Source: CAZXDS01 sp964639525
GTDB lineage: Bacteria; Bacteroidota; Ignavibacteria; Ignavibacteriales; Melioribacteraceae
Direction of reading: 5' to 3'
Assembly: GCA_964639525.1 (NCBI GenBank)
Contig: CAZXDS010000074.1
Span: 1 to 14,898 of the forward strand
DNA length: 14,898 nucleotides
Below are positions 1-7,829 of this stretch, piece after piece. Every line of letters starts with the position of its first letter. Within the stretch, counting starts at the first letter, position 1. A program made the translations under genes and the position numbers. The notes under the pieces are model-generated. The model was given only the letters and a program-made list of their open reading frames with translations, searched no databases and was not told the DNA's origin.

Positions 1-76
1 TCATGAACCTTTTACTTTTGAAATGATTAGGTGTAGCTAAATGTATAACTCAATACTTTAATTTGAATAATTATAA

Positions 77-84
77 TATTTTTG
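77..84 (+). promoter_or_regulatory. TAnnTTTG-type -7 promoter element (candidate)
   Basis: TATTTTTG matches the Bacteroidota -7 consensus TAnnTTTG exactly and lies 43 nt upstream of the metallopeptidase start. I see no TTTG/TTG -33 partner at the usual distance, and the surrounding DNA is very AT-rich, so a chance match is possible. Confidence 0.3.
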
Positions 85-127
85 CAGATAACAAATTTTA
101 CTTAATGACTAATTTAAATTCTATTTT

Positions 128-853
128 ATGGTTGAGCAATCAAAAATAATTAACATACATTCAGTCGGGAAAGTTCTGCTCCGAAAAAGTAAAAGAGCAA
201 AACGCATCAACATTTCAATAAAACCAAACCGGGGAGTTGTTGTTGCAATACCAAAAAATATTTCTTTCAAAGCAGGAGAAAAGGTTTTGTATGAAAAAAT
301 GGAATGGGTTAAAAAGCATCTTATTACTATTCAAAATGTTGAAAATAACAAACTGATATTTGATGAAACTACAAACTTTACGACTAAGGAACATAAGTTA
401 AAAATTCAACAAACTGAAACACAGGAAATTTCAGCTCAGGTTTCTACTGCTTCTATTCACGTATATTATCCCAAATTTTTGGATGTGAAATCCGAGAAAG
501 TTCAAAGTGCAATACGCCATTTTATTATTTGGACATTAAGACAAGAATCAAAAAAATATCTTCCGATAAGAGTAGAACAGCTATCTAAAGAGTTTGGTTT
601 TAACTACAACAGAGTTTTTGTTAAAAACCAAAAATCACGTTGGGGAAGCTGTTCAAATAGAAATAATATAAATCTCAACATACATTTGATGAGAACCACC
701 GATAAATTAATTGATTATGTAATTCTACACGAATTATCTCACACAATTGAGAAAAACCACGGAGTACATTTTTGGAAATTATTAAACAATATTACAAACA
801 ACAAAGCAAAAATTTTAGATAAGGAACTGAAAAAATATTCATTATGGGAATAG
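128..853 (+). CDS. YgjP/SprT-like zinc metallopeptidase (DUF45 / M48-like)
   Basis: This 241-residue protein has the hallmarks of the YgjP family of small cytosolic zinc metallopeptidases. The zinc-binding HELSH sits at residues 201-205, with a following NHGVHFW segment in which His211 is the probable third ligand. Upstream lies the family's RWGSC signature (171-175). The N-terminal half (about 10-120) is the usual basic beta-rich YgjP domain, with no signal peptide or membrane segment. Length is normal for the family. The physiological substrate of YgjP proteins is poorly known, so only a metallopeptidase or metal-dependent hydrolase activity is claimed. There is no clear Shine-Dalgarno sequence before the ATG. 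The gene converges on feoB and appears to be independent of the iron operon. The family call is firm; the function is open. Confidence 0.88.
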   Translation: MVEQSKIINIHSVGKVLLRKSKRAKRINISIKPNRGVVVAIPKNISFKAGEKVLYEKMEWVKKHLITIQNVENNKLIFDETTNFTTKEHKLKIQQTETQEISAQVSTASIHVYYPKFLDVKSEKVQSAIRHFIIWTLRQESKKYLPIRVEQLSKEFGFNYNRVFVKNQKSRWGSCSNRNNINLNIHLMRTTDKLIDYVILHELSHTIEKNHGVHFWKLLNNITNNKAKILDKELKKYSLWE

Positions 854-972
854 AAGTTCAATTGCAGTATTACAGAAACAAAATTATTATTTGGGAAAAT
901 GGCACTAAATGTTCGCTGAATGACAAACAAATAACTCAAGCCTACCCAAAACCAAGAAGAATACCGGTTTGA
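844..972 (+). CDS. possible 42-aa small ORF overlapping the metallopeptidase end
   Basis: An ATG inside the last codons of the metallopeptidase gene opens a 42-codon frame. It overlaps that gene by 10 nt and runs to a TGA at 970-972, so its last 31 nt lie antisense to the end of feoB. The start-before-stop overlap would allow translational coupling. The product begins MGIEVQLQYY and ends in a Lys/Arg/Pro-rich tail; I recognise no family. It fills the short gap between two convergent genes and could equally be a chance open frame. Low confidence. Confidence 0.25.
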   Translation: MGIEVQLQYYRNKIIIWENGTKCSLNDKQITQAYPKPRRIPV

Positions 973-2966
973 TAAAAAATAAAACTCATCAACCATGCAA
1001 GCACTAACCCTAGAAGGACTGAAAACCACATCAATTTCCACGAACGAGATTCCGCACGTATTGCAGCAATAGTAGCCAAGCACGGCGAATAAAGAAGAGT
1101 GAATATCATAAAACTTAGTCCTTGTAACGGAGTAATTGTTGCGGCAATGTGTGCTGCAGGATTAGCTCCGTAAATCACAACGAGGGACCCAATTACAATT
1201 TCCTTAGCAACAAACCCAAACAAAAGAGCAACAATTTCCTGCCACCCAATACCAATGGGATGAAATATCGGAAGTAAAGTCTGTCCTATTATTCCCGCCC
1301 ACGAGTCTGCACTTCCAACTGCAACACCGAATGGAAGATTTGTTAGAGCCCAGACAAGAATTACACCTGCTACAATTAGCGTAGATGCCCTGTATAAAAA
1401 ATCTTTCATTTCCTGCCAGGCACGTATAAAAACTGTTTTAACCATTGGTCTGCGATACGGAGGCATTTCTATAATAAACGGTTCGGGTTTGCCAGCGAAC
1501 TTAAACATTTTTAAAAACAAACCAACTAATATTACAATAAAAAAACTAAATACGTAAAGTGAAAGCAAAACAAGCGGGGCAACAGTCGGCGAAAATAAAA
1601 TTGCTGCAAAAAATATAAATACCTGCATTCGTGCGCTGCACAATGTAAAAGGAATAAGCAGCATGGTAATTATTCTATTGTGCTGACTCGAAAGAATTCT
1701 TGTTCCCATCACAGCGGGCACGTTGCAGCCATAACCTAATAAAATATTTATAAATGCTTTTCCGTCCAAACCGATTGCGTGCATCAAACGATCTATTAAA
1801 AAAGCAGCTCTTGTCATATAACCGCTATCTTCAATTATTGACATAAAAATGAAAAACAGTACAATCAACGGAAAAAATGAAAGCACAATTCCAACACCTT
1901 GAATAATCCCGTCAATCAAAAAATTTTTAAATAAATCAGATAAACCTGATAATGCAGAAGCAGAGCGTAAATAATCTTGAAGCAGAATAAAACCATTACT
2001 AATAAAATTCTGAATTGGAACACCGAGGGAATAAATTCCTTGAAATATTCCAAACATAATGAATAGAAATAACGGCAGTCCGATAAATTTATTCATCAGA
2101 ACACTGTCAATTCTTTCAGTTATTTTGTCAGAAGCCTCAACTTGTCCGGAAGCTGCCTCGGCAACTAAACCTCGTGCAGCATTAAATCTACAGCGGGCGC
2201 ATGCTGTGGGTAAATCCGTATTAAGTGTGTGTTCAGTCTTTTTTCGTAAAGTTTCTGAATCCTCTTTGATCTCAAGCAATTTGGGAATAATTTTTGTGAT
2301 GTGCTCGGCAGAATCTTTACTTTCAATCATACTACGCGCAATAAAAACATCATCAAATTGAGACGCAATATCAATCTTTTCAATTTTTCGTGCGAGTGCC
2401 ATTATTGCATTTTCCATTACGGGAGGCCACGACAAATTTGGTCTGCGGAATTTTTGCGGGTGCTCAATTACATTAATTATTTTTTGTTTTAATTCTTTTA
2501 GTCCTTCTCCTTTTCGAGCAACAATTGGCAAAACCGGCATTTTCAGATGTTCGGAGAGTCTTTCAATATTTATAATTAAACCGTCTCGCTTTGCTTCATC
2601 CATCATATTAACGGCTACAATTATCGGCAAACCGCTTTGAGCAAGCTGCAAAGTTAAGCCAAGACTTCTGTATAGATTGCGGGCATCAAGAATATTTATT
2701 ATTATATCCGGCGGAGAATCAAAAAGAAATTTAGAAACTATCTTTTCTTCAATTGATGTAGCATTAATGGAATATGCACCTGGCAAATCAATTAATGAAA
2801 TGGGATAATTATCAATTTTAAAAGTACCGACTTTTTTTTCGACTGAAACTCCAGCCCAATTTCCAACCGATTGGTGTGCACCGGTAAGCTGATTGAATAA
2901 AGTAGTTTTCCCTGTATTGGGAATAGAAGCTAATGCTACTGATATACTTTTTTTCTCAAGTTGCAT
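942..2966 (-). CDS. feoB: FeoB ferrous iron transporter
   Basis: This 674-residue inner-membrane protein imports Fe(II), gated by an N-terminal G domain. The G motifs are in order: P-loop SIPNTGKT (14-21), G2 region GVSVE (39-43), G3 DLPG (60-63), G4 NMMD (120-123) and a G5-like A-x-x-GEG near 150. A helical GDI-like linker containing CARCRF follows, then two Gate-type membrane blocks. The first has the metal-pathway signature GYGCNVPAVMGTR and the later LCSAR; near the C-terminus is YSPCLAT. Two departures from the usual are visible: the first P-loop glycine is Ser14, and the G2 threonine is Ser41. The protein is shorter than E. coli FeoB and lacks a Cys-rich tail. Its start overlaps the upstream feoA by 11 nt, so the two are probably translationally coupled. 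Family assignment is very secure. Confidence 0.97.
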   Translation of the reverse strand: MQLEKKSISVALASIPNTGKTTLFNQLTGAHQSVGNWAGVSVEKKVGTFKIDNYPISLIDLPGAYSINATSIEEKIVSKFLFDSPPDIIINILDARNLYRSLGLTLQLAQSGLPIIVAVNMMDEAKRDGLIINIERLSEHLKMPVLPIVARKGEGLKELKQKIINVIEHPQKFRRPNLSWPPVMENAIMALARKIEKIDIASQFDDVFIARSMIESKDSAEHITKIIPKLLEIKEDSETLRKKTEHTLNTDLPTACARCRFNAARGLVAEAASGQVEASDKITERIDSVLMNKFIGLPLFLFIMFGIFQGIYSLGVPIQNFISNGFILLQDYLRSASALSGLSDLFKNFLIDGIIQGVGIVLSFFPLIVLFFIFMSIIEDSGYMTRAAFLIDRLMHAIGLDGKAFINILLGYGCNVPAVMGTRILSSQHNRIITMLLIPFTLCSARMQVFIFFAAILFSPTVAPLVLLSLYVFSFFIVILVGLFLKMFKFAGKPEPFIIEMPPYRRPMVKTVFIRAWQEMKDFLYRASTLIVAGVILVWALTNLPFGVAVGSADSWAGIIGQTLLPIFHPIGIGWQEIVALLFGFVAKEIVIGSLVVIYGANPAAHIAATITPLQGLSFMIFTLLYSPCLATIAAIRAESRSWKLMWFSVLLGLVLAWLMSFIFYQTGILLGFG

Positions 2967-3420
2967 TGTTTAACGGTTCCAATATAATCTTTGATGCTTC
3001 TCCTCTACCCACATTTATAATCGTGTTTTCATCTAACTTTAAATGAAACCCTTGATTTTTTTCCGCTTCAAGAATTATTGAACCCGTAGATAATCCGCGA
3101 TTTTGCATTTTTTGTTTGAATTGAAAACCGCCTTTAAATGCCTTTATTTTAAAATTTTTGTTGTCTGTTTTTTCAAGTTTCGAAAGTGGGATTGCAGTCA
3201 GTTTACAATCTAACTGAAGTAATTCCTCAACCCTTAAAGCTATGTTCCCATTTTCATCAATCACAACTTCTACGGTACCACCCATTGGAGCAACACGCAC
3301 AATGCGAAAATGCGAATCCGTCATCACCCCCATTTGTATAAGACGCTGAGGGATTTTATTTTCACCCTGCCCTGATTTTATTATATATTCCGCATCAATT
3401 ACAATTTCCGATTTTTTCAT
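2956..3420 (-). CDS. feoA: FeoA protein with two tandem FeoA (SH3-like) domains
   Basis: FeoA is a small cytosolic SH3-like protein that supports FeoB-dependent Fe(II) uptake. Typical FeoA is a single domain of roughly 75-85 residues; this one has 154 and appears to hold two copies. Domain 1 (about 20-75) carries the classic pattern RLIQMGVM, then a central APMGGTVEV strand and LRVEELLQL. Domain 2 (about 90-150) repeats the plan in more diverged form: KMQNRGLSTGS, then a C-terminal INVGRGEASKI in place of LR-x-x-EA. The gene is first in a two-gene operon and overlaps feoB by 11 nt (2956-2966). No Shine-Dalgarno sequence is visible before its ATG. The tandem arrangement is read from internal similarity, not from an alignment. 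Confidence 0.9.
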   Translation of the reverse strand: MKKSEIVIDAEYIIKSGQGENKIPQRLIQMGVMTDSHFRIVRVAPMGGTVEVVIDENGNIALRVEELLQLDCKLTAIPLSKLEKTDNKNFKIKAFKGGFQFKQKMQNRGLSTGSIILEAEKNQGFHLKLDENTIINVGRGEASKIILEPLNNAT

Positions 3421-3483
3421 CTATTTTTTAATACCAATTCAATATAAAAAACTAATTATTGTTAAATATTCAGATTCAATATT

Positions 3484-3491
3484 CAAAAATA
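3484..3491 (-). promoter_or_regulatory. TAnnTTTG-type -7 element upstream of feoAB (candidate)
   Basis: On the minus strand this reads TATTTTTG, an exact TAnnTTTG match about 64 nt before the feoA start codon. No convincing -33 TTG/TTTG lies at the expected distance, and low sequence complexity makes chance matches likely. Confidence 0.28.
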
Positions 3492-3720
3492 TTTAATTAG
3501 TAAAAATATCATTAAGAATTATATATGGCAAAAAATAAATTTGCAAATAAATAAATGATTTTTTTATAGAATGTCCTTCAGTGCTAAAGTTATTCAAAAT
3601 GAATAATTAAGTAATTAATTTTCAAGTGATATTTTCGAGACTTTTTAAAATGTAAATATGTCAATTTTTAAAATATTAATTTTAGTGAAATATTTAAAGT
3701 AATTTCATTATTATTGTTAA

Positions 3721-3735
3721 CCTTATATTATAAGG
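3721..3735. promoter_or_regulatory. perfect 7-1-7 palindrome, candidate operator
   Basis: CCTTATA-T-TATAAGG is a perfect 15-bp inverted repeat in the intergenic region shared by feoA and the M14 pair. It lies about 300 nt from the feoA start and 214 nt from the M14 start. The 7-1-7 layout is that of Fur/PerR/Zur-family operators, but the bases do not match the Fur consensus. It is too short and lacks a T-run to be a convincing terminator. Confidence 0.3.
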
Positions 3736-3936
3736 GAGTTTATCACTAAGACTACAAAACAATTTAATTTGATTTCGGATTGGAGTTATTTTAAGTTCAA
3801 AACAATTATAATTTCAATACGTCAAAAATAAGTTGATATATTTTCAATCGTGATGCAAGAATTAAAATAATTGTAGAAATTATTATTTTAATATTTATTT
3901 CCAATACTATACAACATTCAATATTTCTTTTAATTT

Positions 3937-3943
3937 AAAGGAG
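3937..3943 (+). promoter_or_regulatory. Shine-Dalgarno sequence for the first M14-like gene
   Basis: AAAGGAG lies 6 nt before the ATG at 3950. It is one of only two strong Shine-Dalgarno sequences in the window and fixes the start of the exported pseudopeptidase. Confidence 0.75.
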
Positions 3944-3949
3944 AAAGTT

Positions 3950-5998
3950 ATGAGAAACTCTAATTTGCGATTTCTCAAATTTGTTATAATTCTGTTTTTC
4001 TTTTTCATTGTAACAAATTTATCCGCTCAATCTTCATTAATTTCATTTTCAAAATATCATTCGCCAAAAGAAGCTATGCAAAGCTTGGAAGATTTGAGTG
4101 CTGATAACAGTTCGATTTCTCAAATTTATAATTTGGCTGAAAGTCCTCAAAAGAACACAGTTGAAATTATTGAAATTGGACCGGAAGTTGGTAAGTCAGA
4201 AAAACATTTTCCCGCTATTTTGGTTGTTGCCAACATGGAAGGCGATGTTCCAATCTCAACGGAAGCAGCATTATATTTGGCTCAATTGATTACTCGGAAA
4301 CCAAGTGCACGAAAAAATTTAACTTGGTATATTTTGCCAAATGGAAATCCCGATGCTGCTATGGGATACTTTTCAAAACTGATTTACAGAGATGTCAGGA
4401 ATGGGAAATCTATAAATGACGACAAAGATGACCAAATTGATGAAGACGGATTCGATGATTTGAACAAGGACGGGTTTATTACGAAAATGCGTGTGAAAGA
4501 TCCATCAGGTTCTTGGATGTCGGTTGGTAAAAATTCTCAATTAATGAAAAAAGCAGATGTATCAAAAGGTGAAAAAGGAATTTATAAACTGTACACTGAA
4601 GGAATTGACAATGATGGCGACGGGAAATACAATGAAGACGGCAAAGGCGGTGTTGATGTAGGAATAAATTTTCCGCAGCTCTTCAAATCGTTTACTGCAA
4701 AAGGCGGTATTTGGCCCGGAAGTGAAGCAGAAAGTTACAGTCTGATGAGGTTCGTTTCTAAACATCCTGAAATAGCAATGACAGTAACATTCGGTTCAAC
4801 AAATTGGTGTATGATGCAACCAAAAGGCGGAAGACGCGGATCTGTTGACTTGAATAAAATAAAAATACCAAAAAGAATTGCAAAGCGTTTTAACTTTGAT
4901 GCAGACAGAACTTATAAAATGAAAGAAATTATGGAAATGGTTCAAGCATTTGTTCCCCCCGGAATGGAAGTTACCGAGTCAATGATTTCTTCATTCCTGG
5001 GACTTGGAGCAGTTGTAAATCCGTTGGACAAAGACTTAAAATACTACAAAGAATTATCCGACAAATACAAAAAATACTTAAAGGAAAACAAACTGGACGG
5101 AAAACGATTTGATCCTGCTGCTGCAAAGAATGGGTCTTTTGAATTATGGTCATATTATCAATTGGGAGTTCCTACATTTTCAATGGACTTTTGGACACTG
5201 CCCAAATTAAAAGAGAAGAAAAAAGACGACAAAGACGGACTTACAACGGAGAAAATTGGGAAAATGGATTCCGATGAATTTGTTGCCCTTGGCGAAGACA
5301 AAATCGCTGCCTTTTTAAAAAAAGCCGGAGCGCCGCCTCAATACAAAGCGTCAATGGTTATCAATATGGTTAAAAGCGGAAGAATTACACCGGAAAAAAT
5401 TTCGGAAATGATGAAAAAAATGTCGAAGCCCAAAGAAGATAAAAAGGGCGGAAATAAAAAAACAAAAGCTCTGCTTGATTTCAGTAATAAATACTTAAAC
5501 GGCAAAGGATTTGTAAAATGGCAAAAATATCAACACCCGACTCTCGGTGAGGTTGAAATCGGCGGAGCTGTTCCTTTTGCTGATAATACGCCTCCCACTT
5601 CAATGATTGATTCACTTTTAAAAGGACAAGTTCCTTGGATAATCAAGTTAACAGGCAAATTGCCGAAAATGAAAATCTTAAAAACAGAATCAAAATCTCT
5701 CGGTTCAGGTATTTATGCAGTAAATGTTTGGGTTGAAAACAGCGGTTATCTTCCCTTCCCTACTGCAATGGGAAAAAAAAATGAAAACGTTCCTCCTGCA
5801 ATTCTTACTGTAAAAGGAAATAAAGTGGAGTTTTTATCAGGCAAAACACGAACACCGATAAATTCATTGGACGGATTATCCAACAAGAAAATTAAATTTT
5901 TAATAAAAGCAAAACCAAACACAAAACTTGCCGTAAATTTTGCATCAAAAAATGCGTGGTCTGATGCTGCACAAATAGAGTTGGGAGGTTCAAAATGA
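3950..5998 (+). CDS. exported M14-like protein, catalytic residues lost (pseudopeptidase)
   Basis: This 682-residue protein starts with a signal peptide (hydrophobic 8-22, cleavage probably near SAQ at 25-27), so it is exported. Its fold follows the downstream M14 carboxypeptidase, but the active site is gone. The zinc motif HGNE is replaced by EGDV (97-100), the substrate-binding Asn-Arg by Gly-Ile (238-239), the third zinc-ligand His by Gly282 and the catalytic Glu by Asp413. Retained landmarks include LPNGNPDA (129-136, matching the NPDGR region), Asp-rich Ca-binding-type loops near 157-174 and 220-230, and a C-terminal HPTLGEVEIGG block shared with the neighbour. A Lys-rich charged insert (about 420-510) is absent from the neighbour. 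It overlaps the next gene by 4 nt, suggesting coupled expression, perhaps as a binding or regulatory partner. The residue losses come from my hand alignment. Confidence 0.82.
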   Translation: MRNSNLRFLKFVIILFFFFIVTNLSAQSSLISFSKYHSPKEAMQSLEDLSADNSSISQIYNLAESPQKNTVEIIEIGPEVGKSEKHFPAILVVANMEGDVPISTEAALYLAQLITRKPSARKNLTWYILPNGNPDAAMGYFSKLIYRDVRNGKSINDDKDDQIDEDGFDDLNKDGFITKMRVKDPSGSWMSVGKNSQLMKKADVSKGEKGIYKLYTEGIDNDGDGKYNEDGKGGVDVGINFPQLFKSFTAKGGIWPGSEAESYSLMRFVSKHPEIAMTVTFGSTNWCMMQPKGGRRGSVDLNKIKIPKRIAKRFNFDADRTYKMKEIMEMVQAFVPPGMEVTESMISSFLGLGAVVNPLDKDLKYYKELSDKYKKYLKENKLDGKRFDPAAAKNGSFELWSYYQLGVPTFSMDFWTLPKLKEKKKDDKDGLTTEKIGKMDSDEFVALGEDKIAAFLKKAGAPPQYKASMVINMVKSGRITPEKISEMMKKMSKPKEDKKGGNKKTKALLDFSNKYLNGKGFVKWQKYQHPTLGEVEIGGAVPFADNTPPTSMIDSLLKGQVPWIIKLTGKLPKMKILKTESKSLGSGIYAVNVWVENSGYLPFPTAMGKKNENVPPAILTVKGNKVEFLSGKTRTPINSLDGLSNKKIKFLIKAKPNTKLAVNFASKNAWSDAAQIELGGSK

Positions 5999-7752
5999 AA
6001 AAGTTAATTAAAACAACCACCGTATTATTTTTGATGATTCTTACTTCCGGTATTATTGCACAAAGTTCTAAAATAGAAGTACCACTAAGGTTTGACAGAT
6101 ACTACAGTTATTCACAATTAGTTGAAGCTTTGCAGAAACTTCACGAAGCTTTTCCTAACATGACGACCTTGCAGGAAGTTTGCAAAAGTGAGGAAAACCG
6201 AAGCGTTTACGCACTAACAATTAACAATCCGAAAACAGGGAAAGAACTTGATAAACCCGGAGTTTATGTTGACGGGAACATTCACGGCAACGAAATACAA
6301 GCCGGTGAAGTTAATTTGTATCTCGCTAATTATCTTTTAACAAATTATGGCAAAAACAAAAAACTGACCAAACTTGTGGACAAAAATGTTTTCTACATTA
6401 TTCCTTCGGTAAATGTTGATGGTCGTTATCATTTTTTCCACGATGCAAATACACCGAGCACTAATCGAGGTTTGCGAATTCCAAAGGACGATGACCGCGA
6501 TGGGTTGTTTGACGAAGATTTCCCTGATGATTTGGACGGTGATGGAAATATTTGCCAAATGCGAATCAGAGATACACTCGGTGGTTACAAAACCGATCCT
6601 GAAGATTCGAGACTGATGGTTCGAGTAAAACCAGGTGAAAAAGGCGAATGGAGAATTCTTGGGAGAGAAGGAATTGACAACGATGGGGACGGAAAAATCA
6701 ACGAAGATTCCGAAGGTTATGTTGACCCGAATAGAAATTGGGGCTACAATTGGGAACCGAATTACGTGCAGAGCGGTTCCGGAAGTTTCCCTTTTTCAGG
6801 AAATGTAATTAAAGGAATTGCCGATTTTCTTTTGGCAAGACCAAATATTTCCGTTGTTTTTGCTTTTCATAATAACGGCGGAATGTTCCTGCGTGGACCA
6901 AGTACAAAAGCCGAAGGTGCAATGGATAGAAAAGATGTAAAAGTTTACGACTTTCTCGGTGAAAATGCCGAACGTATTGTTCCCGGTTATCGTTATTTAA
7001 TCTCGTGGAAAGATTTGTACTCAACCTACGGCGACTTTGATAATTTCACTTACAACATTATCGGGGCATATAGTTTTGTAGGCGAACTATTTATGACAAG
7101 CTCGGAAACTTTTAAAGATAGAAAAGAGGGAAAAGCATCTAAAAAAGATGAGGATAACATGTTCGGCAGTAGCAATGAGAGAGAACGCGAGCGTTTGAAA
7201 TTCAATGATAATGTTGCACAAGGAACATTATTCAAACCATGGAAAAAGTTTCACCACCCGACTTACGGAGATATTGAAATCGGCGGCTGGGTAAAAATGA
7301 GTTCGCGGCTTCCACATCCGTTTATGCTTCAGGATTTAGTACATCGAAATGCTTCGGCAGTAATTTTTGCGGCAGAGCAAACTCCTGAAGTTAAAATGGA
7401 AGTTTTTGAAAATAAAAAAGTTGATAATAATCTGCACAGGATAAGAGTCAGACTTACAAACACGAAAGCAATTCCTACGTTGTCAAGTCATTTTGTTAGA
7501 AAAAAAGTTGTCCCGAAAGATTTGCTAAAATTAACGGGCAGCGGAATAAAAGTGATTGCAGGCGGAAAGTTAACCGATTCATTTCGTGACAAAGTTACAT
7601 ACAAAGAAAAAAAACCAGAAATTCAGTTTTTAACTGTACCCGGATATGGGCATGTAGAATATGAGTTTTTAATTTCAGGCAGTGGACGTGTGAAGTTAAA
7701 TTATTCATCGCTAAAAGCGGGGAAATTAGTGCAGACTGCTAATCTCCGATAA
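5995..7752 (+). CDS. exported M14-family zinc carboxypeptidase
   Basis: This 585-residue exported metallopeptidase has a signal peptide at 1-23 (cleavage probably after IIAQ). The M14 active site is complete. Zinc ligands are His97 and Glu100 in GNIHGNE and His292 in AFHNNGG; NVDGR (140-144) matches the NPDGR landmark; Asn246-Arg247 in DPNRNW are the substrate-carboxylate residues; Glu364 in FVGELF is the catalytic glutamate. Between NVDGR and DPNRNW lies an unusual insert with Asp-rich loops (165-185 and DNDGDGKINED at 228-238) resembling EF-hand/dockerin Ca sites. A C-terminal region (about 415-585) begins with HPTYGDIEIGG and appears beta-rich. M14 enzymes of this type cleave C-terminal residues from peptides; the actual specificity cannot be read here. 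The ATG overlaps the upstream gene's stop (ATGA), and a strong hairpin ends the unit. Confidence 0.92.
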   Translation: MKKLIKTTTVLFLMILTSGIIAQSSKIEVPLRFDRYYSYSQLVEALQKLHEAFPNMTTLQEVCKSEENRSVYALTINNPKTGKELDKPGVYVDGNIHGNEIQAGEVNLYLANYLLTNYGKNKKLTKLVDKNVFYIIPSVNVDGRYHFFHDANTPSTNRGLRIPKDDDRDGLFDEDFPDDLDGDGNICQMRIRDTLGGYKTDPEDSRLMVRVKPGEKGEWRILGREGIDNDGDGKINEDSEGYVDPNRNWGYNWEPNYVQSGSGSFPFSGNVIKGIADFLLARPNISVVFAFHNNGGMFLRGPSTKAEGAMDRKDVKVYDFLGENAERIVPGYRYLISWKDLYSTYGDFDNFTYNIIGAYSFVGELFMTSSETFKDRKEGKASKKDEDNMFGSSNERERERLKFNDNVAQGTLFKPWKKFHHPTYGDIEIGGWVKMSSRLPHPFMLQDLVHRNASAVIFAAEQTPEVKMEVFENKKVDNNLHRIRVRLTNTKAIPTLSSHFVRKKVVPKDLLKLTGSGIKVIAGGKLTDSFRDKVTYKEKKPEIQFLTVPGYGHVEYEFLISGSGRVKLNYSSLKAGKLVQTANLR

Positions 7753-7783
7753 ACTTTAGATTATTTATGCAAAATAATTATAC

Positions 7784-7821
7784 ATTAATAAACGCGCTCA
7801 AACTTGAGTGCGTTTATTAAT
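7784..7821. terminator. bidirectional intrinsic terminator hairpin
   Basis: An 18-bp stem (7784-7801 with 7804-7821, one G-U/A-C position) surrounds a 2-nt AC loop. The core is AAACGCGCTCAA facing TTGAGTGCGTTT, flanked by A/T-rich arms that provide U-tracts on either strand. It begins 32 nt after the carboxypeptidase stop. On the other strand it lies just beyond the stop of the decayed T9SS tail, as expected for a terminator once shared by convergent genes. Confidence 0.85.
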
Positions 7822-7829
7822 TGCACACA

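Larger units (their letters stand above)
3421..3949. other. divergent intergenic region between feoA and the M14 pair
   Basis: This 529-nt, very AT-rich spacer separates feoA (minus) from the first M14-like gene (plus), so it should hold both promoters. I see no coding potential. It contains a perfect 7-1-7 palindrome (3721-3735), a TTATTC/GAATAA inverted repeat (3590-3606) and a TGAAAT/ATTTCA inverted repeat (3686-3707). No match to a canonical Fur box was found. Confidence 0.6.

Noticed and set aside
739..1083. Minus-strand open frame across the metallopeptidase and feoB ends
   Set aside because: It lies wholly antisense to, or out of frame with, well-supported genes and has no recognisable domain; it is a shadow.
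3421..3720. Fur box upstream of feoAB
   Set aside because: AT-rich inverted repeats occur (3590-3606, 3686-3707), but none matches the GATAATGATWATCATTATC-type consensus closely enough to be called.
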